The notes under the pieces were generated by a model that made no database searches, was not told where the DNA came from, and saw nothing but the letters and a program-made list of their open reading frames with translations. From contig JBFWSW010000001.1 of the NCBI GenBank assembly GCA_050248155.1, positions 1 to 64,000 on the forward strand: DNA of 64,000 nt. The letters run 5' to 3'. This document shows positions 47,804 to 55,958 of this stretch, piece after piece; position 1 is the first letter of the stretch, and each line of letters opens with the position of its first letter. This DNA is from VFMC01 sp050248155. GTDB taxonomy: Bacteria > Actinomycetota > Acidimicrobiia > Acidimicrobiales > Ilumatobacteraceae. The translations under genes were made by a program, and so were the position numbers.

Positions 47804-48741
47804 GCGCGATCTCGATCGATGCCGACGAGCTGCCGATCGAGGTCGAGGAGTTCTTGTCGTGGCTGCTCACCGAACGGGGGCGCTCGTCGAACACGCTCGC
47901 TGCGTACCGCCGTGATCTGACCGCGTACACGAGTTGGCTCGACCGGCGCGGCCGCACGCTCGAGGCGGTCCAGCCGGGCGACATCGAGGCCTACGTCAGC
48001 GAACGCCGAGGCCATGCCGCTCCGTCGAGCGTCGCCCGGCAGCTGGCGGCCATTCGCATGGTGCACCGCTTCCTGGTCGAGGAGGGCCGTCGGCCGGACG
48101 ACCCGACGGCCGATCTCGACGGTGTGCGCGTGCCGGCGGGGCTGCCCAAGCCGCTCAGCGAGGCGCAGGTGACGTCTCTGCTCGACGCCGTCACCGGGGG
48201 CGATCCGGTGGCCTTGCGCGACCGAGCGATCCTCGAACTCCTGTACGCGACGGGCGCGCGGATCGGCGAGGTCTGTGGCCTGTCGATCGGTGACGTCGAC
48301 CTCGACGCCCGAACGGCTCGGTTGTACGGCAAGGGCTCGAAGGAGCGGCTGGTGCCAGTAGGTCGGCCGGCGATCGCGGCGATGCGCGAGTGGCTCGGCG
48401 AGCGAGGAAGGCGGCACCTCGAGCCCGTTCGGTGGGCGCGACGGGGCGACGCCGAGGCGATCTTCCTGAACCAGCGCGGCGCGCGGCTCAGCCGGCAGTC
48501 GGCGTGGGCCATCGTCAAGCAGCACGGTCGCGCCGCCGGCATCAGGGCCGACCACCTGTCGCCCCACGTCCTGCGTCATTCGTGCGCGACGCACCTGCTC
48601 GACCACGGAGCCGACCTGCGCGTGGTGCAGGAGCTGCTCGGGCACGCGTCGGTGTCGACGACCCAGATCTACACCAAGGTGAGCCAGAAGCGGTTGCTGC
48701 AGGCGTACCGCGACGCGCACCCCCGAGCGCGGCGGCGATGA
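47800..48741 (+). CDS. xerD: Tyrosine recombinase XerD
   Basis: The 313-residue site-specific recombinase resolves chromosome dimers at dif. All catalytic residues are present: Arg154 (GARIGE), Lys178 (GKGSKER), His256 and Arg259 (SPHVLRHS), His282 (LGHASVSTTQIYT) and nucleophile Tyr291. The N-terminal SAM-like core-binding domain covers about 10-105. Context with scpAB further on and its single copy here favour the housekeeping XerD rather than a phage integrase. GTG 47800 overlaps the nudix gene. Confidence 0.93.
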   Translation: MSAISIDADELPIEVEEFLSWLLTERGRSSNTLAAYRRDLTAYTSWLDRRGRTLEAVQPGDIEAYVSERRGHAAPSSVARQLAAIRMVHRFLVEEGRRPDDPTADLDGVRVPAGLPKPLSEAQVTSLLDAVTGGDPVALRDRAILELLYATGARIGEVCGLSIGDVDLDARTARLYGKGSKERLVPVGRPAIAAMREWLGERGRRHLEPVRWARRGDAEAIFLNQRGARLSRQSAWAIVKQHGRAAGIRADHLSPHVLRHSCATHLLDHGADLRVVQELLGHASVSTTQIYTKVSQKRLLQAYRDAHPRARRR

Positions 48742-49187
48742 GCCGCCTGCATCGCATCGCGCACCTGGCGAAGCGCTTCGCCGCTTCGCTCTCACGGCAG
48801 CCGCCGTCGGCGTCCGACGAGGAGTGGGCCGAGAGCTGGCTGTTGCCGCGTGAGTCGACGCTCTGGCGCCGGATGCCGAACGTCGACCGACGGCACGCGA
48901 TCGACGTCGCGCGACGGTTCCTCGTCCTTCGCGACGGTGCCACGCGCGACGAGATGGCCGGTGCGTTGCTGCACGACGTGGGCAAGGTCGAGAGCGGGCT
49001 CGGCACCTGGGGACGAGTGCTCGCGACGATCACCGGACCGAGGACGCGGCGATTCCGCGCCTACCACGACCACGAGGCCATCGGGGCACGCTGGCTCGCC
49101 GACGCCGCGTCACCGGCCGCGACGATCGACGTCGTGCTCGGCCGTGGACCCGCAGCCGCCGACCTGCACGCCGCCGACGACATCTGA
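48738..49187 (+). CDS. HD-domain protein
   Basis: The 149-residue protein carries a compact HD motif, ALLHDVGKVESGLG, preceded by HAIDVARRFLVLRDG and followed by YHDHEAIGARWLADA, the order of metal ligands seen in small HD phosphohydrolases. Substrate is unknown. The last 20 residues (VLGRGPAAADLHAADDI) look like a shortened C-terminus. ATGA overlap with xerD suggests co-expression. A very stable hairpin begins five bases after its stop. Confidence 0.72.
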   Translation: MSRLHRIAHLAKRFAASLSRQPPSASDEEWAESWLLPRESTLWRRMPNVDRRHAIDVARRFLVLRDGATRDEMAGALLHDVGKVESGLGTWGRVLATITGPRTRRFRAYHDHEAIGARWLADAASPAATIDVVLGRGPAAADLHAADDI

Positions 49188-49191
49188 CCCT

Positions 49192-49236
49192 CGCGATGAG
49201 AGATGAGTGGCAGATGGCCGCTCATCTCTCATCGCG
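49192..49236. terminator. 20-bp perfect hairpin (candidate terminator)
   Basis: Positions 49192-49211 pair with 49217-49236 over 20 bp, with one U-G pair in RNA and a 5-base loop (AGATG). No T-run follows on either side. It follows the HD gene directly and could end transcription of the xerD-HD unit in the manner of U-tract-less actinobacterial terminators, or it may be a remnant of a small repeat element. Confidence 0.55.
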
Positions 49237-49928
49237 TCGGGACGTTCGGCCCTCTCGCCGCCGTCCTTGCCGGCGGCACCGGCGCGATCGACGCCAGGAC
49301 GCGGGCGAACCTCGCGTCGATGCGCGGGCTTGTCGCGGGAATGCTCACCGAGGCGATGGCAGCGTTCCGCAGCGCCGACACGGCGTCCGCGTGGCAGGTC
49401 GCGGCGCTCGACGGGGCGGTGGACGACCTCCATCGGCGCACGGTCGAGCACCTGGTGGCGCTGTCGGGCTCGCACGACCTGCCGACCCTCATGGTCATCG
49501 ACCGGTCGTCGCGCCTGCTCGAACGAGCCGCTGACCACGCGGTCGACATCGCCGACTGTGCGCTGTTCCTCGCCACTGGCGAGCTGTGCGAGCTGAACGG
49601 CCCCGACCGTTGGTTTCGCCGAGACGGTGCGGTTCAGGCCGGCAGGAAGCCGATCGCGTCGTACGCGCGCCGCAGGGTGACGCTCGAGACGGCACGAGCC
49701 TTGTCGGCGCCCTTGCGCAGCAGCTCCGCCAGCTGGCCCCGGTCGTCCATCAGCTCGTGGTACCGGGCTTGGATCGGTCGCAGCAGCTCGACCACTGCCT
49801 GTCCGGCATCGCTCTTGAGCGGCCCGTACTGCGAGTACCGGGCGGCGATCGCGTCAGGCGCTTCGCCGGTGCAGGCCGACATGATCTCGAGCAGGTTCGA
49901 GACGCCGGGCTTCTCCGCCGGGTCGTAG
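49203..49928 (+). pseudogene. PhoU-like fragment without its own stop codon
   Basis: The frame from ATG 49203 encodes, in about residues 25-137, one PhoU-type three-helix half: RTRANLASMRGLVAGMLTEAMAAFRSAD through LERAADHAVDIADCALFLATGELCEL, matching the LERIGDHAVNIAE core of PhoU. Normal PhoU proteins have two such halves (about 220 residues). After residue 138 (about 49616) the frame runs on for 100 codons antisense to trpS and gives unrelated sequence. The start codon lies within the 20-bp hairpin. A truncated, decaying gene is the simplest reading; no pst genes are nearby. Confidence 0.6.
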
Positions 49929-50620
49929 CGCACCTCGGTCTCGCTGTCGGTGACCGCCCGCTTGAACTTCTTGGCGATCGCCTCCGGCGCTTCGAGGAGG
50001 TAGATGATGCCCGCGTCGGCGGTGGCCGACTTGCTCATCTTCGACGTCGGGTCCTGCAGGTCCATCACCCGTGCCCCAGCCTTCGGTGTGACCGCCTTCG
50101 GCACCACGAAGGTCCGGCCGAAGCGGCCGTTGAACCGGATGGCGATGTCGCGGGTGATCTCGACGTGCTGGCGCTGGTCGTCGCCCACAGGGACCTCGTC
50201 CGCGTCGTAGAGGAGGATGTCGGCTGCCTGGAGCGCCGGGTAGGTGAACAGCCCGCCCGAGATGAAGTCGCCCTCCCGTTTGGACGACTTGTCCTTGAAC
50301 TGGGTCATGCGGCTGAGCTCGCCGAAGCTGACGGTGCACTCCATCACCCAGGCCAGCTGCGCGTGTTCGGGGACGTGGCTCTGGACGAAGATCGTGGCGA
50401 CGTCGGGGTCGAGCCCGACTGCGTACAGCATCGCCGCCAGCTCGACCGTCGTCTGCCCGATCACCCCCGGCGTGTCGGTCACCGTGAGCGCGTGCAGGTC
50501 GACGATGCCATGGAAGGCATCGCACTCGTGCTGACCGCTGACCCAGTTGCGCAGCGCCCCCAGGTAGTTGCCCAGATGGACATCACCGGTGGGCTGGATG
50601 CACGAGAGCACTCTGGTCAC
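49634..50620 (-). CDS. trpS: Tryptophanyl-tRNA synthetase
   Basis: A class I synthetase that charges tRNA-Trp. The 328-residue protein has CIQPTGDVHLGNYLGAL (HIGH-type), FHGIVDLHALT, FIQSHVPEH-like VQSHVPEHAQLAW, FTYPALQAADILLYDADEVPVGDDQRQH, and the KMSKS motif intact in DPTSKMSKSATAD. Start GTG 50620 is eight bases after reverse-strand TAGCGT. It is divergent from scpA with a shared 66-bp promoter region, and its 3' side faces the PhoU-like fragment. Confidence 0.96.
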   Translation of the reverse strand: MTRVLSCIQPTGDVHLGNYLGALRNWVSGQHECDAFHGIVDLHALTVTDTPGVIGQTTVELAAMLYAVGLDPDVATIFVQSHVPEHAQLAWVMECTVSFGELSRMTQFKDKSSKREGDFISGGLFTYPALQAADILLYDADEVPVGDDQRQHVEITRDIAIRFNGRFGRTFVVPKAVTPKAGARVMDLQDPTSKMSKSATADAGIIYLLEAPEAIAKKFKRAVTDSETEVRYDPAEKPGVSNLLEIMSACTGEAPDAIAARYSQYGPLKSDAGQAVVELLRPIQARYHELMDDRGQLAELLRKGADKARAVSSVTLRRAYDAIGFLPA

Positions 50621-50628
50621 GCCGATCC

Positions 50629-50634
50629 ACGCTA
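50629..50634 (-). promoter_or_regulatory. Candidate -10 for trpS
   Basis: Reverse-strand TAGCGT with an 8-base gap to the GTG start. Confidence 0.45.
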
Positions 50635-50672
50635 GCGAGGCGGGGGTCAGCCACTCACGGAATTGGCTCCGC

Positions 50673-50678
50673 TAGGTT
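50673..50678 (+). promoter_or_regulatory. Candidate -10 for scpA
   Basis: TAGGTT with an 8-base G/C gap to the GTG start at 50687. It lies back-to-back with the trpS promoter. Confidence 0.45.
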
Positions 50679-50686
50679 GGGGGGCC

Positions 50687-51481
50687 GTGAGCTATGACGT
50701 CGCGACCCCGGTGTTCGAGGGGCCATTCGACCTGCTCCTGCACCTCATCCTCAAGGAGCAGGTCGACATCTACGAGGTGTCGCTCAGCCGCATCGTCGAC
50801 GCCTACCTCGTCGAGATCGAGCGGATGCAGGCGCTCGACCTCGACGTCGCGACCGAGTTCTTGATGATCGCGTCGACCCTGGTCGAGCTGAAGGCGCGAC
50901 GGCTGCTGCCCGGCCGCGACGACATCGATCTCGACGACGAGCTGGCGCTCTGGGAAGAGCGCGACCTGTTGCTCGCCCGGCTGCTCGAGTGCAAGACGTT
51001 CAAGGACGTCGCCTCGGTGTTCGGTCGCTTCGCCGACGACGCCGACCGCCACTTCGCCCGACAGAGCGGGCCCGACGAGCGCTTCGACGACCTCGTCCCC
51101 GACCTGATGGACGGCGTCACGCCCAAGCGCCTCCACGCTGCCTTCCTGCGGGCGATCGAACCCAAACCGGTGCCCCGCATCGACCTGTTCCACGTCGCAC
51201 CGGTCCGCGCCAGCGTCGCCGACGCCGTCGCCGAGCTGCTCGACGAGCTCCCGCGGGTCGGCCGGATCAGCTTCAGCCGGTTGACCAGCGGCCTGGTCGA
51301 GCGGCTCGAGATCATCGTCCGCTTCCTCGCCCTGCTCGAGCTGTTCAAGCAAGGGGCGGTCGAGCTCGACCAGACCGAGCGCTTCGGTGACATCGAGGTC
51401 GTGTGGAACGGCATCAGTGCCGCGACCGGTGCTGCCGTCGGCGCCGACGGCACGATCGACATCGACGACTACGAGGGATGA
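50687..51481 (+). CDS. scpA: Segregation and condensation protein A
   Basis: ScpA is the kleisin that links SMC heads in the bacterial condensin. The 264-residue protein opens with VFEGPFDLLLHLILKEQVDIYEVSLSRIVDAYL, continues with TEFLMIASTLVELKARRLLP, and closes with a winged-helix part, FLALLELFKQGAVELDQTERFGDIEVVW. An Asp-rich C-terminus follows. Start GTG 50687 is supported by the -10 upstream. scpB follows with an ATGA overlap. Confidence 0.95.
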   Translation: MSYDVATPVFEGPFDLLLHLILKEQVDIYEVSLSRIVDAYLVEIERMQALDLDVATEFLMIASTLVELKARRLLPGRDDIDLDDELALWEERDLLLARLLECKTFKDVASVFGRFADDADRHFARQSGPDERFDDLVPDLMDGVTPKRLHAAFLRAIEPKPVPRIDLFHVAPVRASVADAVAELLDELPRVGRISFSRLTSGLVERLEIIVRFLALLELFKQGAVELDQTERFGDIEVVWNGISAATGAAVGADGTIDIDDYEG

Positions 51482-52122
51482 TGAGCGAGTTCGACGACCA
51501 CGAGCCGGCCCCGGCGCCGGCGGGCGCGCCCGGCACACCCGACGCCGACTCGGTGCGGGCGATCGAGGCGATCGTCCTGGTCGCGGTCGAGCCGGTTCCG
51601 GCCGAGCTGCTCGCGCAGCTCCTCGAGCTGCCGATCGCGGTGATCGAACGTCTCTGCGACGAGCTGGCTTCCAGCTACCGCGAGGCGGGCCACGGGTTCG
51701 AGCTGGTCAAGGTCGCCGGCGGCTACCGCTACCAGACGTCTGCCGACCTGGCGCCGTACATCGAGCGGTTCCTCCTCGACGGTCAGCGTTCGCGGATGAG
51801 CGCGGCGGCACTCGAGACGCTCGCGATCGTGGCGTACAAGCAGCCGATCTCGCGCGCGCAGGTCGCGTCGATCCGCGGTGTCGACCCCGACGGCGTGCTC
51901 CGGACGCTGCAGGCCCGTGGCTACATCACGGAGGTCGCGCGTGACGCCGGCCCTGGGCAGGCCATCCTCTTCGGCACGACGCCCGCGTTCCTCGACAAGC
52001 TCGGCCTCGCGTCGCTCGCCGACCTGCCGCCGATCGCCGATTTCGTGCCCGGTGCCGACGTGGTCGAGGCCATCGAGCACGGGCTCCGCGTCGACCCGGG
52101 CGCACCCGACGCGTCGCGGTGA
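51478..52122 (+). CDS. scpB: Segregation and condensation protein B
   Basis: ScpB binds ScpA in the SMC complex. The 214-residue protein has two winged-helix domains: AIEAIVLVAVEPVPAELLAQLL through GGYRYQTSADLAPYI, then LSAAALETLAIVAYKQPI-like SAAALETLAIVAYKQPISRAQVASIRGVDPDGVLRTL and a final FGTTPAFLDKLGL. Two adjacent ATGs (51478 and 51481) are available; both give essentially the same protein. Its end overlaps the pseudouridine synthase gene. Confidence 0.95.
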   Translation: MMSEFDDHEPAPAPAGAPGTPDADSVRAIEAIVLVAVEPVPAELLAQLLELPIAVIERLCDELASSYREAGHGFELVKVAGGYRYQTSADLAPYIERFLLDGQRSRMSAAALETLAIVAYKQPISRAQVASIRGVDPDGVLRTLQARGYITEVARDAGPGQAILFGTTPAFLDKLGLASLADLPPIADFVPGADVVEAIEHGLRVDPGAPDASR

Positions 52123-52952
52123 GCGACGCGCCCGACGCGCCACGGGAGCGGAACCAGCCCGAGCCGCCGCTGTGGGAGCAGTGGGCCGCCGCGTCGGCGG
52201 CGTTGCCGCAGGGTGAGCGGCTGCAGAAGGTGCTCGCTGCCTGGGGGTGGGGGAGCCGCCGCGTGTGCGAGCAGTTCATCTCCGCCGGACGCGTGACGGT
52301 GAACGGCGAGATCGCGGTCCTCGGCCGTCGCGTCGACCCCGAGCACGACCTGATCGAGATCGACGGTGTGCCCCTCGGCGTCCGCCCCGGGCTCGTGTAC
52401 TACCTGCTCAACAAGCCCGCGGGTGTCGTCACGACGGCGAGCGACCCGCAGGGCCGACGAACAGTGGTCGACCTCGTGCCACCCGAGCCGAGGGTCTTCC
52501 CCGTGGGCCGGCTCGACGCGGCGACCGAGGGCCTGCTCGTGCTGACCAACGACGGGGCGCTGGCGCAGCGGCTGACGCACCCGAGCCACGGCGTCGACAA
52601 GGAGTACCTGGCCGAGGTGACGGGCGGTCGCGTCGCGCAGGGCGCGATCAGGGCGCTGCGCGAGGGGATCGAGCTGGACGACGGCATGACTGCGCCGGCA
52701 CAGGTGTCGCAGCCGTCGCCGGGCGTCTTGCGCATCGTCATCCACGAGGGACGCAACCGCCAGGTGCGGCGGATGTGCGAGGCGATCGGGCATCCCGTGC
52801 AGCGGCTGATCCGGGTGCGGATCGGCACCCTGCACGACCGATCGCTGCAGCCGGGTCGGTGGCGCGAGCTCGACCATCGCGAGCTGAAGACCCTGATGGA
52901 GGCGATCGCCGGACCCGCCGCGAGCCCGCCGGGCCGCGCAGCACCCCGGTAG
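52119..52952 (+). CDS. RsuA/RluB-family pseudouridine synthase
   Basis: A 277-residue rRNA pseudouridine synthase. It has an N-terminal S4 domain (LQKVLAAWGWGSRRVCEQFISAGRVTVNG), YYLLNKPAGVVTTASDPQGRRTV, the catalytic Asp in GRLDAATEGLLVLTNDG, HPSHGVDKEYLAEV, and EGRNRQVRRMCEAIGHPV. Location after scpAB is the classic place for RluB-like enzymes, so 23S rRNA is the likely target. GTG 52119 overlaps the scpB stop. Its TAG stop forms part of the next promoter. Confidence 0.93.
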   Translation: MSDAPDAPRERNQPEPPLWEQWAAASAALPQGERLQKVLAAWGWGSRRVCEQFISAGRVTVNGEIAVLGRRVDPEHDLIEIDGVPLGVRPGLVYYLLNKPAGVVTTASDPQGRRTVVDLVPPEPRVFPVGRLDAATEGLLVLTNDGALAQRLTHPSHGVDKEYLAEVTGGRVAQGAIRALREGIELDDGMTAPAQVSQPSPGVLRIVIHEGRNRQVRRMCEAIGHPVQRLIRVRIGTLHDRSLQPGRWRELDHRELKTLMEAIAGPAASPPGRAAPR

Positions 52953-52955
52953 ATT
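52950..52955 (+). promoter_or_regulatory. Candidate -10 for tyrA
   Basis: TAGATT, starting on the stop codon of the previous gene, lies 8 bases before the GTG at 52964. Confidence 0.45.
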
Positions 52956-52963
52956 CCTTGGCC

Positions 52964-54046
52964 GTGACGAGCACCACCACCGGGCCCGACGGGCGCCGGG
53001 CCAACGTTGCGGGCCTCGGTCTGATCGGTGGCTCGATCGGGCTGGCGTTGCGCGAGCGCGGGTGGTTCGTCACCGGTCACGATCTCGACACGGACCGGGC
53101 CAAGCGGGCTCGCTCGATCGGGGCGATCGACGACATCGGCTTCGACCCCGCGGCCGACATCACCTTCGTCGCCACGCCGGTGCTCGCCGTGCCCGACCTC
53201 GTCAAGCGGGCGCTCACAGAGACCACCGGCGTCGTCACCGACGTGGGCAGCGTGAAGAGCGGCGTTGCCGCAGCTGTGCAGGATGCTCGGTTCGTCGGCG
53301 GCCATCCGATGGCGGGTAGCGAACTGGAAGGTCTCGACGGCGCCGACGGCACGATGTTCGAAGGCGCGATCTGGGTGCTCACGCCGACCGAGGCGACGTC
53401 GGACGTCACCTTCGCCGCGGTGGCGTCGGTGGTGAACGAGCTGGGGGCCGAGGTGATCGCGCTGCCCCCGGAACGTCACGATCAGGTCGTCGCAGTGATC
53501 AGTCACGTCCCGCACCTCACTGCGGCCACGCTGATGGGTCTCGCCAGCACCCGCGCCGAGGAGCACGCCGCGCTGCTCCGCCTGGCCGCGGGCGGGTTCC
53601 GTGACATGACGCGCATCGCGTCGGGCCACCCGGCCATCTGGCTCGACATCTGCGTCGAGAACAAGCCCGCCATCCTGTCGGCCCTCGACGGCCTCATCGG
53701 CGGGTTGGGGGAGATGCGCGAGATCGTGGCCAGCGAGGACCGCGGCGGTCTGCAGCGCCGCCTGCAGCGGGCGCGCGACGCTCGGGCGAACCTGCCGAGC
53801 CGGGTCAACCAGCCGAGCGAGCTCGCCGAGCTGCGCATCCCCATCCCCGATCGCACCGGTGCCGCTGCCGAGATCTTCACCCTCGCCGCCGAACTGGGCG
53901 TGAACATCGCCAACTTCGAGGTCGTGCACAGCCTCGAAGGCAGCCGCGGCATCGCCGTGATGCTGGTGGACGCCAGCATGGCCGACCTCTATCGGGGTGG
54001 GCTCATGGCACGCGGGTACCGTCCCGCGATGCAGCGGCTCGAATGA
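52964..54046 (+). CDS. tyrA: Prephenate dehydrogenase
   Basis: TyrA oxidises prephenate to 4-hydroxyphenylpyruvate for tyrosine synthesis. The 360-residue protein shows a Rossmann loop (VAGLGLIGGSIGLALRERG), VTDVGSVK, FVGGHPMAGSELEG with the substrate-site His, and VISHVPHLTAATL. A C-terminal ACT domain (about 285-360, RIPIPDRTGAAAEIFTLAAELGVNIANFEVVH) likely senses tyrosine. GTG 52964 agrees with the -10; TTG 52958 is an in-frame alternative. It is coupled to aroA by ATGA. Confidence 0.92.
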   Translation: MTSTTTGPDGRRANVAGLGLIGGSIGLALRERGWFVTGHDLDTDRAKRARSIGAIDDIGFDPAADITFVATPVLAVPDLVKRALTETTGVVTDVGSVKSGVAAAVQDARFVGGHPMAGSELEGLDGADGTMFEGAIWVLTPTEATSDVTFAAVASVVNELGAEVIALPPERHDQVVAVISHVPHLTAATLMGLASTRAEEHAALLRLAAGGFRDMTRIASGHPAIWLDICVENKPAILSALDGLIGGLGEMREIVASEDRGGLQRRLQRARDARANLPSRVNQPSELAELRIPIPDRTGAAAEIFTLAAELGVNIANFEVVHSLEGSRGIAVMLVDASMADLYRGGLMARGYRPAMQRLE

Positions 54047-55317
54047 GCGCCTACTCGGTCGAACCGCTCGCCGGTCCGCTGTCGGCGCGTGTCGTCGTGC
54101 CCGGGTCGAAGAGCGTCGCGAACCGCGCCCTGGTGTGCGCAGCGCTCGCCGGCGGGGAGTCCGAGCTCGACAACCTGCCGCCCGGCGACGACACAGCGGC
54201 CATGCTCGGCGGGCTGCAACTGCTGGGCGTCGGCATCGAGGCCACGGGCCGGGCGGACTCGGTCGTCGTCCGCGGTCTGGGTTCGCCGACGTTGTTCCGG
54301 CCGGGTCCCGTCACGTTGCCGGCGCGCCTTGCCGGTACGACCTCACGGTTCCTGACGGCGCTCGCAGCGGCGGGACCGGGCCCCTACACCGTCGACGGCG
54401 AACCGTCGCTGCGCACGCGCCCGATGACACCGCTCCACGATGCACTCGTGACGCTCGGGGCGACCGTGCGTCCGACCGGTGAGTGGGGGCACCTGCCCGT
54501 CACCGTCTCGGGCCCGATCGGCGGTGACCGGGTGGCAGTGCGCGGCGATGTCAGCAGCCAGTACATCACCGCGCTCATGCTCGTCGCCCCGACCCTCACC
54601 TCGGGTCTGCGCATCGAGCTGACCACGCCGCTCGTCTCACGCAGCTACCTGGGCATCACCTCGTCCGTCATGGCAGCCTTCGGCGTCGAGGGGGTCGAGA
54701 TCTCCGACGACGTGGTCACCGTGCCCGCCGGCACCTATGGCGCCACGAGGTACGGCATCGAGCCGGACGCCAGCTCGGCCGGCTACCCGCTCGCGGCCGC
54801 CGCGATCGCCGGTGGCCAGGTGCACGTACCGGGACTGACCGCAGCCAGTCTGCAGGGCGACGCACGGTTCGCCGCGCTGCTCGGCGCGATGGGCTGCGAG
54901 GTCACCCTCGACGACACCGGCGTCACGGTCGCCCGGCACGGACGGCTGCACGGCATCGATGTCGACATGAACGATCTGTCCGATCTCGTCCCGACACTCG
55001 CGGTCGTGGCCGCGTTCGGGACCTCCACCACCACCATCCGAGGGGTCGGGTTCATCAGGCGCAAGGAGAGCGATCGACTCGGCGACCTCGCCGCCGAGCT
55101 GCGGCGCGCCGGCATCGATGCGGCCGAGACCGACGACGGCCTGGTGATCCGGCCGAGCGAGGTGCGGCCGGCACGGTTCGGCACGCATCACGACCATCGG
55201 CTGGCGATGGCGCTCGCGCTGATCGGGCTGGTCGTGCCCGGAGTCGAGATCGACGATCCGGGCGTGGTGTCGAAGAGCTGGCCCGGGTACTGGCGCATGC
55301 TCGAGGACCTGGGATGA
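54043..55317 (+). CDS. aroA: 3-phosphoshikimate 1-carboxyvinyltransferase (EPSP synthase)
   Basis: AroA makes EPSP in the shikimate pathway. The 424-residue protein has VPGSKSVANRALVCAALAGG, the LAGTTSRFLTALAA loop (Phe in place of the Pro that follows the TAMR motif in E. coli), VSSQYITALMLVAP, ASSAGYPLAAAAIAGG, and GFIRRKESDRL. Pairing with tyrA suggests a short aromatic amino acid operon. The substituted loop is close to the glyphosate site, so inhibitor sensitivity could differ from class I enzymes, as an inference. The stop overlaps the HAD gene. Confidence 0.95.
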   Translation: MSAYSVEPLAGPLSARVVVPGSKSVANRALVCAALAGGESELDNLPPGDDTAAMLGGLQLLGVGIEATGRADSVVVRGLGSPTLFRPGPVTLPARLAGTTSRFLTALAAAGPGPYTVDGEPSLRTRPMTPLHDALVTLGATVRPTGEWGHLPVTVSGPIGGDRVAVRGDVSSQYITALMLVAPTLTSGLRIELTTPLVSRSYLGITSSVMAAFGVEGVEISDDVVTVPAGTYGATRYGIEPDASSAGYPLAAAAIAGGQVHVPGLTAASLQGDARFAALLGAMGCEVTLDDTGVTVARHGRLHGIDVDMNDLSDLVPTLAVVAAFGTSTTTIRGVGFIRRKESDRLGDLAAELRRAGIDAAETDDGLVIRPSEVRPARFGTHHDHRLAMALALIGLVVPGVEIDDPGVVSKSWPGYWRMLEDLG

Positions 55318-55958
55318 GCGAGGTCGTCGCCGCGTTCGACTTCGACGGCACGCTGACGGTGCGTGACTGCGTGCGGCCGTTCCTCGAGCGGATCGGCGGT
55401 CGCCGTTCGCTGATCGCTGCCGCCGGTCGCCGTCCCGGTGCGGCATGTGTCGCCGCGATCCGGCGCGACCGCGACGCCCTGAAAGAGGTGTTCGTCGGTG
55501 GCGTGTACCGCAACCGGCGCGTCGACGCGGTCGCTGCCCTCGGTTGCTCGTTTGCCAACGAGATCGCCGAGCGCCTGATGCGGGACGACACGCTGCAACG
55601 GCTGCGCTGGCACCAGCGCATGCAGCACCGGGTCGTCGTCGTGTCTGCGTCGCTCGCCTCGTACCTGGTACCGCTCGCCGCTCGGCTGGGCGTCGACGAC
55701 GTCCTGTGCACCGATGTCGCGACCGACCATCGCACCGGTGGGGCCGTCTACGTCGACCGACTGCTGGGGCCGAACTGCCGTGCGGCAGAGAAAGCAGTCC
55801 GCCTGCGTCGGTGGTTCGACCTCGAGGGCCTCGACGGCCCCGAGCTGTGGGCGTATGGCGACAGCCGTGGTGATCTCGAGCTGCTGGGGATGGCGCATCA
55901 CGCGGTCTGGGTGCACGACGCGGTGATCGACGCAGCGCCGCACGGGGCGTCGACGTGA
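55314..55958 (+). CDS. HAD-IB phosphatase (candidate decaprenylphosphoryl-5-phosphoribose phosphatase)
   Basis: The 214-residue protein is a SerB-like HAD phosphatase: VAAFDFDGTLTVRDCV (nucleophile and acid Asp), VVVSASLASYLVP (motif II Ser), KAVRLRRW (motif III Lys) and WAYGDSRGDLELL (motif IV). It is locked by 4-bp overlaps between aroA and the UbiA-type phosphoribosyltransferase. The product of that enzyme carries a 5-phosphate that must be removed before DprE1 acts; in M. tuberculosis a PAP2 protein (Rv3807c) sits beside UbiA for this. The tight linkage suggests that this HAD enzyme could do the same job. Alternatives are phosphoserine phosphatase or an unrelated housekeeping role. Confidence 0.8.
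   Translation: MSEVVAAFDFDGTLTVRDCVRPFLERIGGRRSLIAAAGRRPGAACVAAIRRDRDALKEVFVGGVYRNRRVDAVAALGCSFANEIAERLMRDDTLQRLRWHQRMQHRVVVVSASLASYLVPLAARLGVDDVLCTDVATDHRTGGAVYVDRLLGPNCRAAEKAVRLRRWFDLEGLDGPELWAYGDSRGDLELLGMAHHAVWVHDAVIDAAPHGAST

Noticed and set aside
47800..48741. Tyrosine recombinase as part of a mobile element
   Set aside because: It sits in a conserved housekeeping order between a nudix gene and scpAB, overlaps its neighbours, and no att repeats or other phage genes are present.
49207..49596. Second open frame over the PhoU-like fragment
   Set aside because: Its translation is Arg/Ser/Pro-rich without the PhoU helix pattern; the frame from 49203 holds the conserved core.
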